Origin: Diphasiastrum complanatum
Taxonomy: Eukaryota > Streptophyta > Lycopodiopsida > Lycopodiales > Lycopodiaceae
Length of the DNA: 64,000 bases
Direction of reading: 5' to 3'
Assembly: GCA_029204225.1 (NCBI GenBank)
Contig: CM055092.1
Span: 80,918,778 to 80,982,777, forward strand
Shown piece by piece: positions 34,238 to 44,005 of this stretch. Within the stretch, counting starts at the first letter, position 1, and every line of letters starts with the position of its first letter. A program made the translations under genes and the position numbers. Under the pieces are notes generated by a model. That model was given only the letters and a program-made list of their open reading frames with translations, was not told the DNA's origin and searched no databases.

Positions 34238-34679
34238 GTGCAACCGTACAACTGGTTCAAGATGGTCTTTGGAGAATTGAAGAGAGCAATCAAGAGTAAT
34301 ACCAAACAACAGTTCGCTGTCGGCTCTCTTCTTTTTTCCTTAGCCGCCTCGTACCTAGATAATAAGGTTCACAGGTTTAGTGCTAATACCGTGCTAGCCA
34401 CCTATGAAGTAACACCAACGAATCCAGCTCTTAGAGTCATAGACGGGTACGCAACGAGATTGTCATTCCTGACTCGCCTCCTACGTCTTGTCATCGCACT
34501 TGGCCACCATCGTCAACTGCCCCCCTGATGCCACCCGCACCGAATTGCCCATCCTCTCAGCCATTGTAGATACCCTCACCACTGATTCTTCTCAAGGGCC
34601 ATCTGTGACAATTGGATCCACCATTCCAATCGCAGTTACCCAGGTCAATTTCCCCCCAGCTATTTCATCGGAAACCTAG
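34238..34679 (+). pseudogene. Continuation fragments of the TE-like ORF
   Basis: Frames in two registers: one with NWFKMVFGELKRAIKSNTKQ and SLLFSLAASYLDNKV, the next Ser/Thr/Pro-rich. They resemble a gag-like helical domain followed by a low-complexity linker. A poly-A slip (near 34,170) and stops separate them from 33,691-34,086. Confidence 0.35.
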
Positions 34680-34871
34680 CGGTTTATGGATATGATCGAT
34701 GATTTTGACCCCCTACAGTCAGGTGAAATCTTTGAGATGCCTATGAGCCCAATGCCCATAACTTTATGGTGGTATTACCGCAAGGTGGAAAGGTCACTAG
34801 AAACCCGCAATTATAAAATTTTCAAAAGGTGCACAGTTTATGTACATTCTCTACTATGGAAAGAGGTGTGA

Positions 34872-35736
34872 TCTTATGGACATTGTATAGGGTGAAAATT
34901 CTTCAATAAAATATCATCCTTAAAGTTTTAAGAAAACAAAAGTGTGATAGATTTTAGGTAGTTGACTCAGAGTTGAAGATGAGAAGCATCACGTGATTAA
35001 GAAAGAGGGAATCATAGGAATTAATTTATGATATCAAGATGATAGGATCGGATAGGATAGGATGGTATAGGACGGGTTAGTCGTCGAAGTGAGACAGTGA
35101 GTGAGCTGAGTGTTCCCGCAGGCATCATGGGCTCATATTAAAGAAATATCTTCTTCCCACTAGTCGCTTATATATCTTTGTTTTATGTATCATCATCTGC
35201 AAGAGGTTTATTTCCTTGTTTTAGAGCTGAATAATATGGTATTATATGCTATACTATGATCAAGCTTCTCCACTAACGATACATCAGTCATCCATCGTAT
35301 GCTCACTGCTTAACCTGCTACACCACTGCAGCTTAATTAAGAGAGCGAGAGATGAATGACTGGGTCAGCAGCAGCTCAGTACAACTTTGCAACGGTAATC
35401 ATCTCTGTGTTAAGGTGGGTTGAAATTCTTGATAAAGCAGAGGAGATAAGCCGAGATAGAGACGTAACACATTTAATTGTTCTAAGGGAAACACGTGTAT
35501 GATTTGTGTTGGTTATATTTGCGGCTTCAAAAGCTAGATCCATCTGAAGACTTCAAAGATCAGGCGGAGAAGTCAAGTAATTGATCATAGCATCTTCTGC
35601 ATAACTTTCTCGACTGAATTAGATGTGTGTCGAGATGGTTGGCTGCAACGCACTGCCAGACTTTGGGAAGCTCAGACATTGGGTATCAGCTGCGCTACTG
35701 TAATTGGTCATAGAATTTTGTGGTGTTCTAGTGATA
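34872..35736. other. Upstream region of the host gene
   Basis: Contains a short GGATA-type repeat at about 35,040-35,075 and a TATATAT at about 35,170, too far from the ATG to assign as the gene's TATA box without transcript data. No coding sequence seen. Confidence 0.45.
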
Positions 35737-36144
35737 ATGGGGCTATGTGCTAGCGTAGACGTCGAGACAAACACGGTTTGCAGTCCAGAATCTGATGCAG
35801 ATGATCTATCACAGGAGTCCTCTAAGAACGGATCGACTTGTGCAGGATGGAAGCCCTTCGGACGAAGCAGCTCGAACCTCCATGGCAGCAGGAAGAATCT
35901 ACTGAATCTAATGAGAAGCAGGTCGACTCACAGAAGCAAGCCAACCGCTGAGAACTTAGAGCAGCAACTAGCTGCGCTGGAGGAAGCATACCACGCGCTT
36001 ACCGAAGAAGAGGCCAATAGCTCGGGTCCATTGTGGCGGAGAACTATTCTGATGGGTGAAAAGTGTGAGCCACCTGATTTCTCAGGGCTGATCCTCTACA
36101 ATGCTAACGGAGAAAGAATTACTGAATATCCTGCAAAGTTGTGA
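35737..36144 (+). CDS. Small plant protein, predicted N-myristoylated/palmitoylated
   Basis: 135 codons, single exon, TGA stop. The chosen ATG gives MGLCASVDVE: Gly2 fits N-myristoylation and Cys4 a palmitoylation site, so attachment to the plasma membrane is likely (inference). The middle is Ser/Arg-rich and basic (SSNLHGSRKNLLNLMRSRST), followed by a short helix (NLEQQLAALEEAYHALTEEE). The C-terminus holds a compact motif, PLWRRTILMGEKCEPPDFSG and then LILYNANGERI. I recall this kind of motif from small uncharacterised plant proteins of similar length. Its biochemical role is not known to me. The frame is intact, unlike every TE frame around it, and its codon use is less AT-biased. No obvious operator or miRNA site. 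Confidence 0.75.
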   Translation: MGLCASVDVETNTVCSPESDADDLSQESSKNGSTCAGWKPFGRSSSNLHGSRKNLLNLMRSRSTHRSKPTAENLEQQLAALEEAYHALTEEEANSSGPLWRRTILMGEKCEPPDFSGLILYNANGERITEYPAKL

Positions 36145-36420
36145 ATAACTTTCCTTCGCAGTGAAACTAATCACGCCTAAGTATATGCCCAGAAACAAGG
36201 CGATAGCCTCTAATCCACCACCACTTTGCAGGTTTTGTGGCATATATTGCTAGCTATTTACTTTGAAACCTTACTTCATGCCTTAAACTGGTCACCTTCG
36301 CTTCAAACTTTGATTATGCAATTCTTAGATCTCTTTTCTGTGCTGTTCGTTCAAAACTATCGTTATGGTAGGCCTTTGACTTTTGGCATGATTATAGAGG
36401 GCTAGTGACATGTCTTTTGA
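36145..36420. other. Presumed 3' UTR and spacer
   Basis: No frame of note. Ends where the copia-type LTR fragment becomes recognisable. Confidence 0.4.
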
Positions 36421-36953
36421 TGTTGTAATGTTGTCACATGACCAATCACAAGAGAGAGATGCATCATAAATGGCCCAATTAATGTAGGAGATGACAACTC
36501 CATGGACCAATCAAATTTAGAGGTGCTATGTAAGGGATCCAATCATTTTACTTGCTTACTACTCCTCTTGGATCTCAAATCACTATGTAGAGGATCTCTC
36601 TCTTTGCACATACAATCAAGTTGAGAGTTAATGCAATTTTGGTTCTCATACATTTTTTGGTCTATTCTCTCTCTACCTGAGTGTGTGCACATTTTCTCTC
36701 TCTCTGAGAGCAACATGCTTGGTTTTACCTCTCACAGTGAATTTTACTTCGTTTTTTCACGTGGATGTGAAAGACTAGCTTCTCTTTGGATGATCATAAC
36801 TTTTGTTGTAGATGAGCTCTTGCCTTTATTCAAATCTTGATAGATAGCCCTTGAAAATCCAATTTGATCTATCATAGATGCATCTTGTTCAACCTCACAT
36901 GCATGGATGTCCTTGTAGATCTTTGTATGGTCCTAAAATCTCAGTTTTTGACA
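36421..36953 (+). repeat. Copia-type LTR fragment, plus orientation
   Basis: Ends TTTTTGACA directly before a primer site. It contains ATTGGYCCAAT-like phrases and a CTCTCTCTACCTGAG segment found also in the 47.2-48.1 kb LTR. The left edge is not certain. Confidence 0.65.
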
Positions 36954-36968
36954 TGGTATCAGAGCCTA
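36954..36968 (+). other. Primer-binding site, Met-tRNA type
   Basis: TGGTATCAGAGCCTA immediately after the LTR end. The leader that follows is lost at about 37.1-37.2 kb, where the next element begins. Confidence 0.88.
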
Positions 36969-37225
36969 GGTACATGCATGCATGAAGTTTGATCTCCATG
37001 AAGCAAGATCTTGGGTGAAAATTCTAGGTTTGAGAGTGCTCTTGCATCCCAATTGTCTTCTAGCTTCAAATTGGCTAAAGATTGCTTTATTTGAGTGATT
37101 TCTTGGATCTTATGTGAGCATTTAATGTATGAAGAGACTGTGCGACAACACGAGCAAAAATGCAGTAGCATAAATGGAGGCAGATTAATATAGGATTTAG
37201 GAGAGTAGAGGAGATAAATCCAACA

Positions 37226-37240
37226 CCCCTCCCCCCTTAA
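37226..37240 (-). other. Polypurine tract before 3' LTR
   Basis: The minus strand reads TTAAGGGGGGAGGGG and then TGTTGGATTTATC, matching the TGTTGGA LTR-end sequence seen at 41,380 in inverted form. Confidence 0.75.
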
Positions 37241-37289
37241 TCTGGATCCGTGAATGCCTTGATCTTCAGACTAAGCAAGTAGACAATCA

Positions 37290-37640
37290 TAAGTCCACAT
37301 TTGTATTTAAATTCTTCTTCAACGGTGGTCCTATCTCATAGAACAGTAGTAAGCAGACCTCTATCGCTCTTTCATCTACAGAAGCAGAATACATAGTTGC
37401 TTCTCAATCTATCAAAGAAGCGTTTTGGTTGAGAAATTTACTGTTAGACATTAGTTTGTATCAGTATAGCCCTATAATCATATTCTGTGATAATCAGAGT
37501 GCTATTGCCTTATCGGCCAACCCTAGATTTCACTCAAGGAGTGGAAATCCGATATCACTATATTAAGGGCAAGGTTCTCAACAAGGAGGTAAGCTTAACA
37601 TATTGTAGAGCGCAGGACATGGTTGCAGATATACAAAGGC
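37290..37640 (+). pseudogene. Copia RNase H C-terminal half, on the plus strand
   Basis: The plus strand encodes FNGGPIS and, in a shifted frame, SIALSSTEAEYIVASQSIKE, FWLRNLLLDI and IIFCDNQSAIALSANPRFHS, with AQDMVAD at the end. These are copia RNase H motifs that should follow the minus-strand piece ending NGYSDASWGA at ~37,680. Here they are inverted relative to the rest of the polyprotein. Confidence 0.9.
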
Positions 37641-37649
37641 ATTAAGTGT

Positions 37650-37775
37650 TAATGCACACAACAAGTTTTGTGCTCCCCAGCTTGCATCAGAGTATCCGTT
37701 GAGCTGATGGAGATTGTCATTGTTGAGTTCTCCATAGTAGATGCACTGGTCCATGGTAGCTCGAATATACCTCAT
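37650..37775 (-). pseudogene. Copia RNase H N-terminal piece
   Basis: MRYIRATMDQCIYYGELNND then QLNGYSDASWGA, the start of copia RNase H. The homology then ends abruptly at the inversion breakpoint. Confidence 0.85.
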
Positions 37776-37913
37776 GACTCTTATGACAACCTTTTAATGG
37801 GTAATGCCAAGATTAGCCATATATTGGCTGAGTGAGCTTACCACAAAAGAGATGTCAGGTCTTGTACAGACCATTGCATAGAGATCCAAGTATCAACCGA
37901 TAAGGATATTCTC

Positions 37914-38833
37914 TCATCTGCTCCTCTTCTTGCTTGGTCTGGGGACATTGGTCCTTTGACAAACGCAGGTCTGGATCCATCGGTGAGTGGCTAACTCACA
38001 ATTCATCAGATTATATCTGTCAAAAATATTGTGAAGATACCTTCGTTGAGTAATATAAATCAGTCGTCTTGCTCTGTCTCTGTGGATTTGAATTCCCAGA
38101 CATAAGTGAGCTTCACCCAAATCAGTCATGTCGAACTCAGAAAATAGCATTTGTCTAGCATCCTTAACCAAATTGGTATTGTTGCTGAAAAGCAACATAC
38201 CATTCACGTATAAGGTGATGATAATGAAGGATTGTTGCATCGACTTGGAATAAACGTTGCAATCAGCAGTGCTTGGTCGGAAATCTTGTTCGATGAGAAA
38301 TGTATTGATCCTCTGAAGCCGAGCTCTGGCAGACTGTTTCAAGCCGTAAAGTGCTTATGGAGCTTACAGACATGATTCTTCATATCTTCCAGAATATATC
38401 CTTCAAGATGGATCATGTAGATGTCTTCTTCTATAACTCCATTCAGATAAGTTGTTTGCACATCAAGTTGATGCACTTCAAGGTCGACTGCTGCAACATA
38501 TGATAGGAGGGCTCGGATCGATGAATGTTCAATATAGTCAACGTTGGGGATCTGAGTGAATCCTCGTGCTACCAGTCTTGCCTTCCTTCGATCAATCACT
38601 CCATTGGCATTGTACTTGATCTTGAAGATCCATTTGCAATTGATAATATTGCAACCAGTAGGATCTTTGACCAATGACCACGTCTGGTTCTTGATCAGAG
38701 AGGAATAATCTCTGTCCATGGCTTCTCTCCAAAGATCAGAGTCTGGTTGGCTAAGTGCCTCTTCGACTGTTGTCAGTTCCTGTATCAAGAGACATGCAGA
38801 CTCAGGGGTATACCTTGTGGGATGTGTGCGCAC
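37914..38833 (-). pseudogene. Copia reverse transcriptase
   Basis: Two overlapping frames: KWIFKIKYNANGVIDRRKAR, LVARGFTQIPNVDYIEHSS, QLDVQTTYLNGVIEEDIYM, then a frameshift at ~38,340 and LYVNGMLLFSNN, FDMTDLGEAHLCLGIQI. The catalytic YVDD box reads YVNG, so both aspartates are lost. Confidence 0.92.
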
Positions 38834-39852
38834 TCGGCTTGATCTTCTGGGAGGAATTGACTGATGAACCCTCCTGGGACTTGTTGTTGGATAGCAGGTA
38901 CATCTTCGTCTGACTCGCTGTCAAGTAGTGGATCGATGATGGACACGCTTGAGTCTGAAGCTCGGACTGTCGTGTCAATAGAAGGCGATAAAGGTTCTCG
39001 TGGAACAATATCTTTGCCTTTGATGTTGATGAACTGATCCTCGATAAAGACTGTATCCCGGCTGAAAAATATTTGCTGGGTATTGGGATCATACAGCTTG
39101 TATGTGTTATCAGATGAAGTATAACCAATTAGAATGGTCTTGAGTCCTTGGAAGTTGAATATCTTCCTTGTCTCTTTCGGGATTTGTGTGTAGACGACGC
39201 ATCTGAACACTCGTAGGTTCTTCACAAAAGGCTTAGAGACTATCCACACCTCATGGGGTGTTCTGCTTGAGAGGTCCTTGGTTGAACATCTGTTCTGGAC
39301 GTAAGCTGCAGTGGAGACAACTTCGGCCCAAAAGCTCTTGGGCAGTGATGCATGCACCAACATACATTTAGCTGATTCAAATAGAGTACGGTTCCTCTCA
39401 ACCAAGCCATTTGACTGAGGACTATAAGGAGTGATGAATTGTTGCTCAATGCCTTGGCTCTGGCAATACTCCTTAAATTCAATAGAGATGTACTCTCCAC
39501 CATTGTTAGACCTCAAGGCCTTGATTGTACTTCCAATCTCTTTTTCTACACGCTCCTTGAAGATTTTGAAGCAAATGAAAGCTTCTGATCTCTTCTGAAT
39601 AAAATACACCATAGTCCTTCTGGAGAATTCATCAATAAAAGTTATGAAATATTTTGCATCCTTTGGAGAAGGATTTTTCATGGGGCCACAAATGTATGTA
39701 TGTACAACATCTAACAATCCTCTAGCAGTATGCTGATGGCTTGATCTAAATGGTTTCCTAGTCTGTTTACCAACTAAAGAGTCTTGACAGACAGGTAACT
39801 CGACTTTATTATCAAGATAGTCTAGATCAAGAACAATAGAATGTTTAGACAT
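38785..39852 (-). pseudogene. Copia integrase
   Basis: KQTRKPFRSSHQHTARGLLD, VVHTYICGPMKN (Tyr where the first catalytic Asp is expected), ALRSNNGGEYIS (Asn at the second), and NGLVERNRTLFESA (Glu present). It continues through FWAEVVSTAAYVQNRC and TPHEVWIVSKPFVKNLRVF. The frame is long and open, yet two of three metal-binding residues are replaced. Confidence 0.93.
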
Positions 39853-40292
39853 TTGCTGTACAGAAGAAAAATAGAATGTTTAGACATTTGTTGTACAGAA
39901 GCATGATTCAAGTGACCAAGTCTATAATGCCAAAATAAACTTTTATTTGCTTGAATAGAAGTACTGAGCGCCTGACTAGAGGCAGAAAAGCAATGACTTA
40001 ATCTATACAAGTATCCATGTCTCTTTCTGAGTGCTAGGATCTTGCCTATCCTATCAACTACTTTGCATTGATCACATTCGAATTCTACTTTATGTCCTAG
40101 ATCTGTGATTTTGCTTACAGAGAGCAGATTTGTAGATAAATTAGGTATATATAGGACTTTAGAAAATAGCTTAGATTGATCATTTGTAAAGCTTAATCTT
40201 ACGGTACCTTCACCTTTAATAGCTTGTGTGCTATTATCGCCAAGGTGAACGTATTTTTTGGTAGTAGGGTGTATAGGACTCGAAACAATCAA
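39822..40292 (-). pseudogene. Copia protease end and pre-integrase domain
   Basis: GTVRLSFTNDQSKLFSKVLY and IPNLSTNLLSVSKITDLGHK, then the zinc-binding LFWHYRLGHLNHASVQQMSK. A 35-bp stretch containing AGAATGTTTAGACATTTG is duplicated at 39,837-39,893. Confidence 0.88.
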
Positions 40293-40302
40293 TGGTCATA
40301 TG

Positions 40303-41160
40303 CTAAGTGGGACCGGAATCTAGGAACCAAGAATTGTCGTTGGATGCTCCTTGATGGCTGGTCATGAAAGCATCATGATTTGCTTCTTGAATGGGCTGTG
40401 GAGCTTCTGTAGCTACATTGGCCACTTGATTTGACTGTCCCGTGTTGTTGTTCTTTGGTTGTAGTATCCGGCAATCTTGAATCTCATAGTTGTTTTTGTT
40501 GTAGTATCTGCAGAATAGCTTCTTCTTAGTCTGCCGATTTGGTTGTTCTTTGTGTTGTGTTGGTTTCCAGTCTTGCTTTGATTGCTTCGGGCCTTTCTTC
40601 TTCTTCTGCTTAGTCGTGCCTTTGTTGGTGTACAAGGCATGAGAATCAGGTGAGGAACTAGAGGCTTGATTCCTCCACGTGTCTTCCTGCAACAACATTG
40701 CAATGACTCTTGAAAGAGTCAGCTCTGGATGCGTCGTGATGATCATCACCCAGCTGTCGTATGAGCTTGGCAAGCTTGTAAGCAGTTGCATTACTGTGTC
40801 TTGATCATCTATGACAGATCCGACAGCAGCAAGTTCTTGAATTGGTTGATGTGATTCTGCAGGGAATCACCATTTGTCATCTTGAGGGAGTAAATTTTTT
40901 TCTGAGATGTAGCTTGGAAGCTATATCTCGCACTTCGTACAATGTGCTCAAGATGTTCCAGACTTTTTTGGATGTCTGAGCTTCGGACACATGGCCGATC
41001 TGAGTATCTGGAATGTTGAGGATAATCAGCGCAAATGCTTTGCCATCCTTCAGTTTCCATCTGGAGATCGCTGCGTCGTCAGTTTCGAGTTTTCCCTCTG
41101 CACCTGTAACAACATCATATACCTCCTTAGCCATTAGCATGGTTCTCATCTTGAATTTTC
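40303..41160 (-). pseudogene. Copia gag and protease start
   Basis: Gag N-terminus (MRTMLMAKEVYDVVTGAEGK, WKLKDGKAFALIILNIPD), a frame change near 40,900, a lysine-rich stretch, then a knuckle CRYYNKNNYEIQDC in which the second Cys and the His are both Tyr. The protease start is WFLDSGPT. Confidence 0.88.
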
Positions 41161-41366
41161 ACAGATGGTAATTAGCTCCATCAAGCTTGTCCATGATAGG
41201 ACTGGCTTTCCCTTGAGAATCCATGTGGAAGATTAGTCTAAGTGATAGGAATAACTATCAGTGACTTAAGTATAAAAATCCGGTGCTAAATTACAAAACA
41301 AGAAGACAGTGACTCTATCGGCTAGTAGAGTCTTGTTTCTGTGGAAGCTTATCAGGCTATAGAAAT

Positions 41367-41379
41367 GGCTCTAATACCA
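41367..41379 (-). other. Primer-binding site of the second copia
   Basis: The element strand reads TGGTATTAGAGCC, one base off the usual TGGTATCAGAGCC, directly after the LTR end. Confidence 0.88.
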
Positions 41380-41814
41380 TGTTGGAAAGAGATGTGGAAT
41401 ATAATTCGAAAAGAAACGAACTCGAAATTTCTTAATATTCTATGAAATGTGAATTGCCTATGAATTGTACAGGTGTCTAGGTAAAAGGCACGGTTTCTAG
41501 GATGATTGTGAACCAATTGCAAACGACACTTGTATTTTCCAACAATGTCTCGCTAGTCGTGAGAAAGAAAAAAAAAAACCAAATGACACTTGTATTTTCT
41601 GACAAGTGATACATTGGTTTTATTTATATGAAAAAGTAAGAGGGCGTTCGTTCCTCAAATGCATATTATTCATACTTCTGCTACAACTAAAAACCCGAAA
41701 GAACTTAGATATACATAGAGGTGATCGTTTCAACCTTCTCTAAAGAAACCAGAAAGAGAGTTTTAGAACTGCTATATATGATGAGATGAACAAACTATGT
41801 ACATATAGATACAT
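41380..41814 (-). repeat. 5' LTR (partial) of the second copia
   Basis: The LTR starts on the plus strand as TGTTGGAAAGAG, inverse to TGTTGGATTT at the other end. The outer edge is not defined. Confidence 0.55.
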
Positions 41815-42960
41815 GTGAAAATGCAATGTTGCAAAATATGGAGGAAAAGCACATACCGTCAGGATATTGAGTCACCAATTGCTATGCTAGAGAAATCGCA
41901 ATCACAGTTAGGTAGAAATTTGAAGCTCATGATCAGACAAGTTGGTCAAAACTCTTCAAATGATCTTCAGTACATGCAACCCGATCTTCAGCTGGAGTAC
42001 TCCAAATGTAGTTGAATCAACGTACTCAACCTTGCATGGAATGGTTGTGGTTTATTAGCCTCTTGATTTGTGCTAGTGCTAAAAAATGGAGTACTTTTCA
42101 ATGGAGCATATTTGTGTTGGCCAAATTTGATTGAAAATTTGTCTAGATTCGAAGAATTATACTTTGGCCAACAATATATTCAAAAACATGCCTTATCATA
42201 CATCTGAGTGATATTTCTAATGCCGACTACTTTGTTTGGAGCACTTATATTTAAATAACAACTCATGAGAGCCATTGTTAATGGATCAATTGTAATTTTC
42301 TTCATCAAATTGATCAAACAACATTGATTGCCAATTATGCAAAAGAACTAGATGTAATGCTAAATTGTGAATTCAAGGGAATTGGATAAAGCATCCAAGC
42401 TGGTATGATGTCAAGGAAGTAGACAAAAGAGGATATTGTGACAATACTCTTTGTCCAGTCCATGCTAGATGGTTTGCCAAAAAGCAATATGGTGTTTCGT
42501 CAATCTCTTCTTTGACCATCATTTTCTTCATGGGACCATAGGTTGCACTCAAACTATCACGTGGATATAATTCAAATAGCTCGAGATCTACAACCATATG
42601 GAAAGTTGGACATGGCATTCTCAATCATGACTACTTAATTGGAGCATTCAAGTCATTGAACAAACATCTTCATTTTTTAAGACAATGTTTAAGTGGGGCG
42701 AGTGTCATGTACTTTCAATACATTAGTGCTTATAAATGCATTATAATATCCAGTGTAGACTTTGTTAGGCCCAAAAGGAGCTTTTAGCCTTAAGAACAAG
42801 GCGGTTCCCTCTTAGAGCCCTCCAAAGCACTTAAATAAGGATAATAGACCAACAAGGGCCCAATGTACACTTAATAAGACTTAACAAGTGCTAACTATTC
42901 TTCAAGATAGTTATGCTTATTTAAGTTAGGGGCTTTGTCTATAAGTATGCAAGAGACATC
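41815..42960. other. No gene recognised
   Basis: AT-rich, short frames only. The stretch from about 42,770 (TTAGGCCCAAAAGGAGC) may be the edge of an older LTR. Confidence 0.4.
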
Positions 42961-43390
42961 TATTGGAGGGTTTGCGGATCCCGAGGCAACCCTAACCCTA
43001 GCTAGTAAGTGAGAGGGATTTGGCACCCTATGTGTGTAAGTCCAACCCGATGATCACATAGTTATTTGATTAGTTACAAGTTGATAAAAGGACTTTAGAC
43101 CTTTTTGTGAGACTTTTAATGTCGTAGGGCCTAAATGTCAAGTTAGTGAATAAAGTTGGGACTCCCACCAAAATTGGTTCAAATTCAAAGACAAATTGGT
43201 TCCCTCCAATTATTGAATGGGTTCCCACTCCTTTTCTAAACTTGAATAGTTAAGGAGGTAGAAATGGGCCAATAGAATTTTGAGGCCAAGGTCCTCCTCT
43301 CCACTATAAATAGGGGCCAACTCGAGTTGCTCCTCATGTTCAAATCTTCATTTCAATACAAGCATATTGGTTCTCTTATGGAATGGACTT
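42961..43390 (+). repeat. 5' LTR, with TATA box
   Basis: The first ~220 bp match 45,813-46,032. Further on is CTATAAATAGGGGCC at ~43,304, a good TATA box. The end is not fixed, because the second copy is truncated. Confidence 0.75.
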
Positions 43391-43545
43391 GTGAATGTCC
43401 TTGCTCTCTCACTCTATTCCTCCATCTTTCATGCTTTTGTTGCATTTGCTAACTGTTGGATTTGAATATTATTGGGATTTATATTTCTTATGTTTTTTTG
43501 TGAGTAAGCTATTATCATTTTGGATCTTAGGGTTAATGGTTGTAG

Positions 43546-44005
43546 TGTTAATGGAGTTATTGATCAAGTACCAAAATTGTTTTGCTTGGACATACAAGGA
43601 TCTCAAGGGAATTTCTACCTCAGTTATTGAGCATATGATATCCTTAATGCCTGATGCAGTTCCAAAGGTCACAAAATTGTATCACTGTAATCCAAACGTT
43701 ACTAAACTTATAAGGAAAGAGCTCCAAAGACTACTTGAAGCCAATTTTATTTATGAAATCGCACATATAGAATGGGTTTCGCCAATTGTTGTCGTTCCTA
43801 AGAAGAATGGGAAGATGAGAATTTGTGTGAATCTCAAAGCTTTGAACAAAGTGACACGGAAGGATCACTTTCTGTTACCCTTTACTGAAAGCATTTTGGA
43901 CTGTCTTGCTGGAGCATAAGCATATAGTTTTTGGATGGATTTAGTGGTTATAACCAAGTCAAGATCACACATGCGAATCACCATAAAATAGCTTTTGCTC
44001 ATTCA
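43546..44005 (+). pseudogene. Gypsy reverse transcriptase N-terminal fragment
   Basis: LLIKYQNCFAWTYKDLKGIS, LLEANFIYEIAHIEWVSPIV, VVPKKNGKMRICVNLKALNK and DHFLLPFTESILDCLAGA, then a stop (TAA ~43,917) and a +1 frame continuing GFSGYNQVKITHANHHKIAF. The FAW-YKDLKGI type is that of the Athila/Tat/Ogre-like gypsy group. It is lost after about 44,005. Confidence 0.9.

Larger units (their letters stand above)
37130..41379 (-). mobile_element. Ty1/copia element, heavily mutated, with internal inversion
   Basis: The minus strand carries gag, knuckle, protease, integrase, RT and part of RNase H, with a primer site at 41,367-41,379 and a purine tract at 37,226-37,240. The RNase H end (37,290-37,640) lies on the opposite strand. 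Conserved residues in knuckle, integrase and RT are changed, so this copy is older or more damaged than the 9.2-15.4 kb copia. Its LTRs could not be paired over a useful length. Confidence 0.9.
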
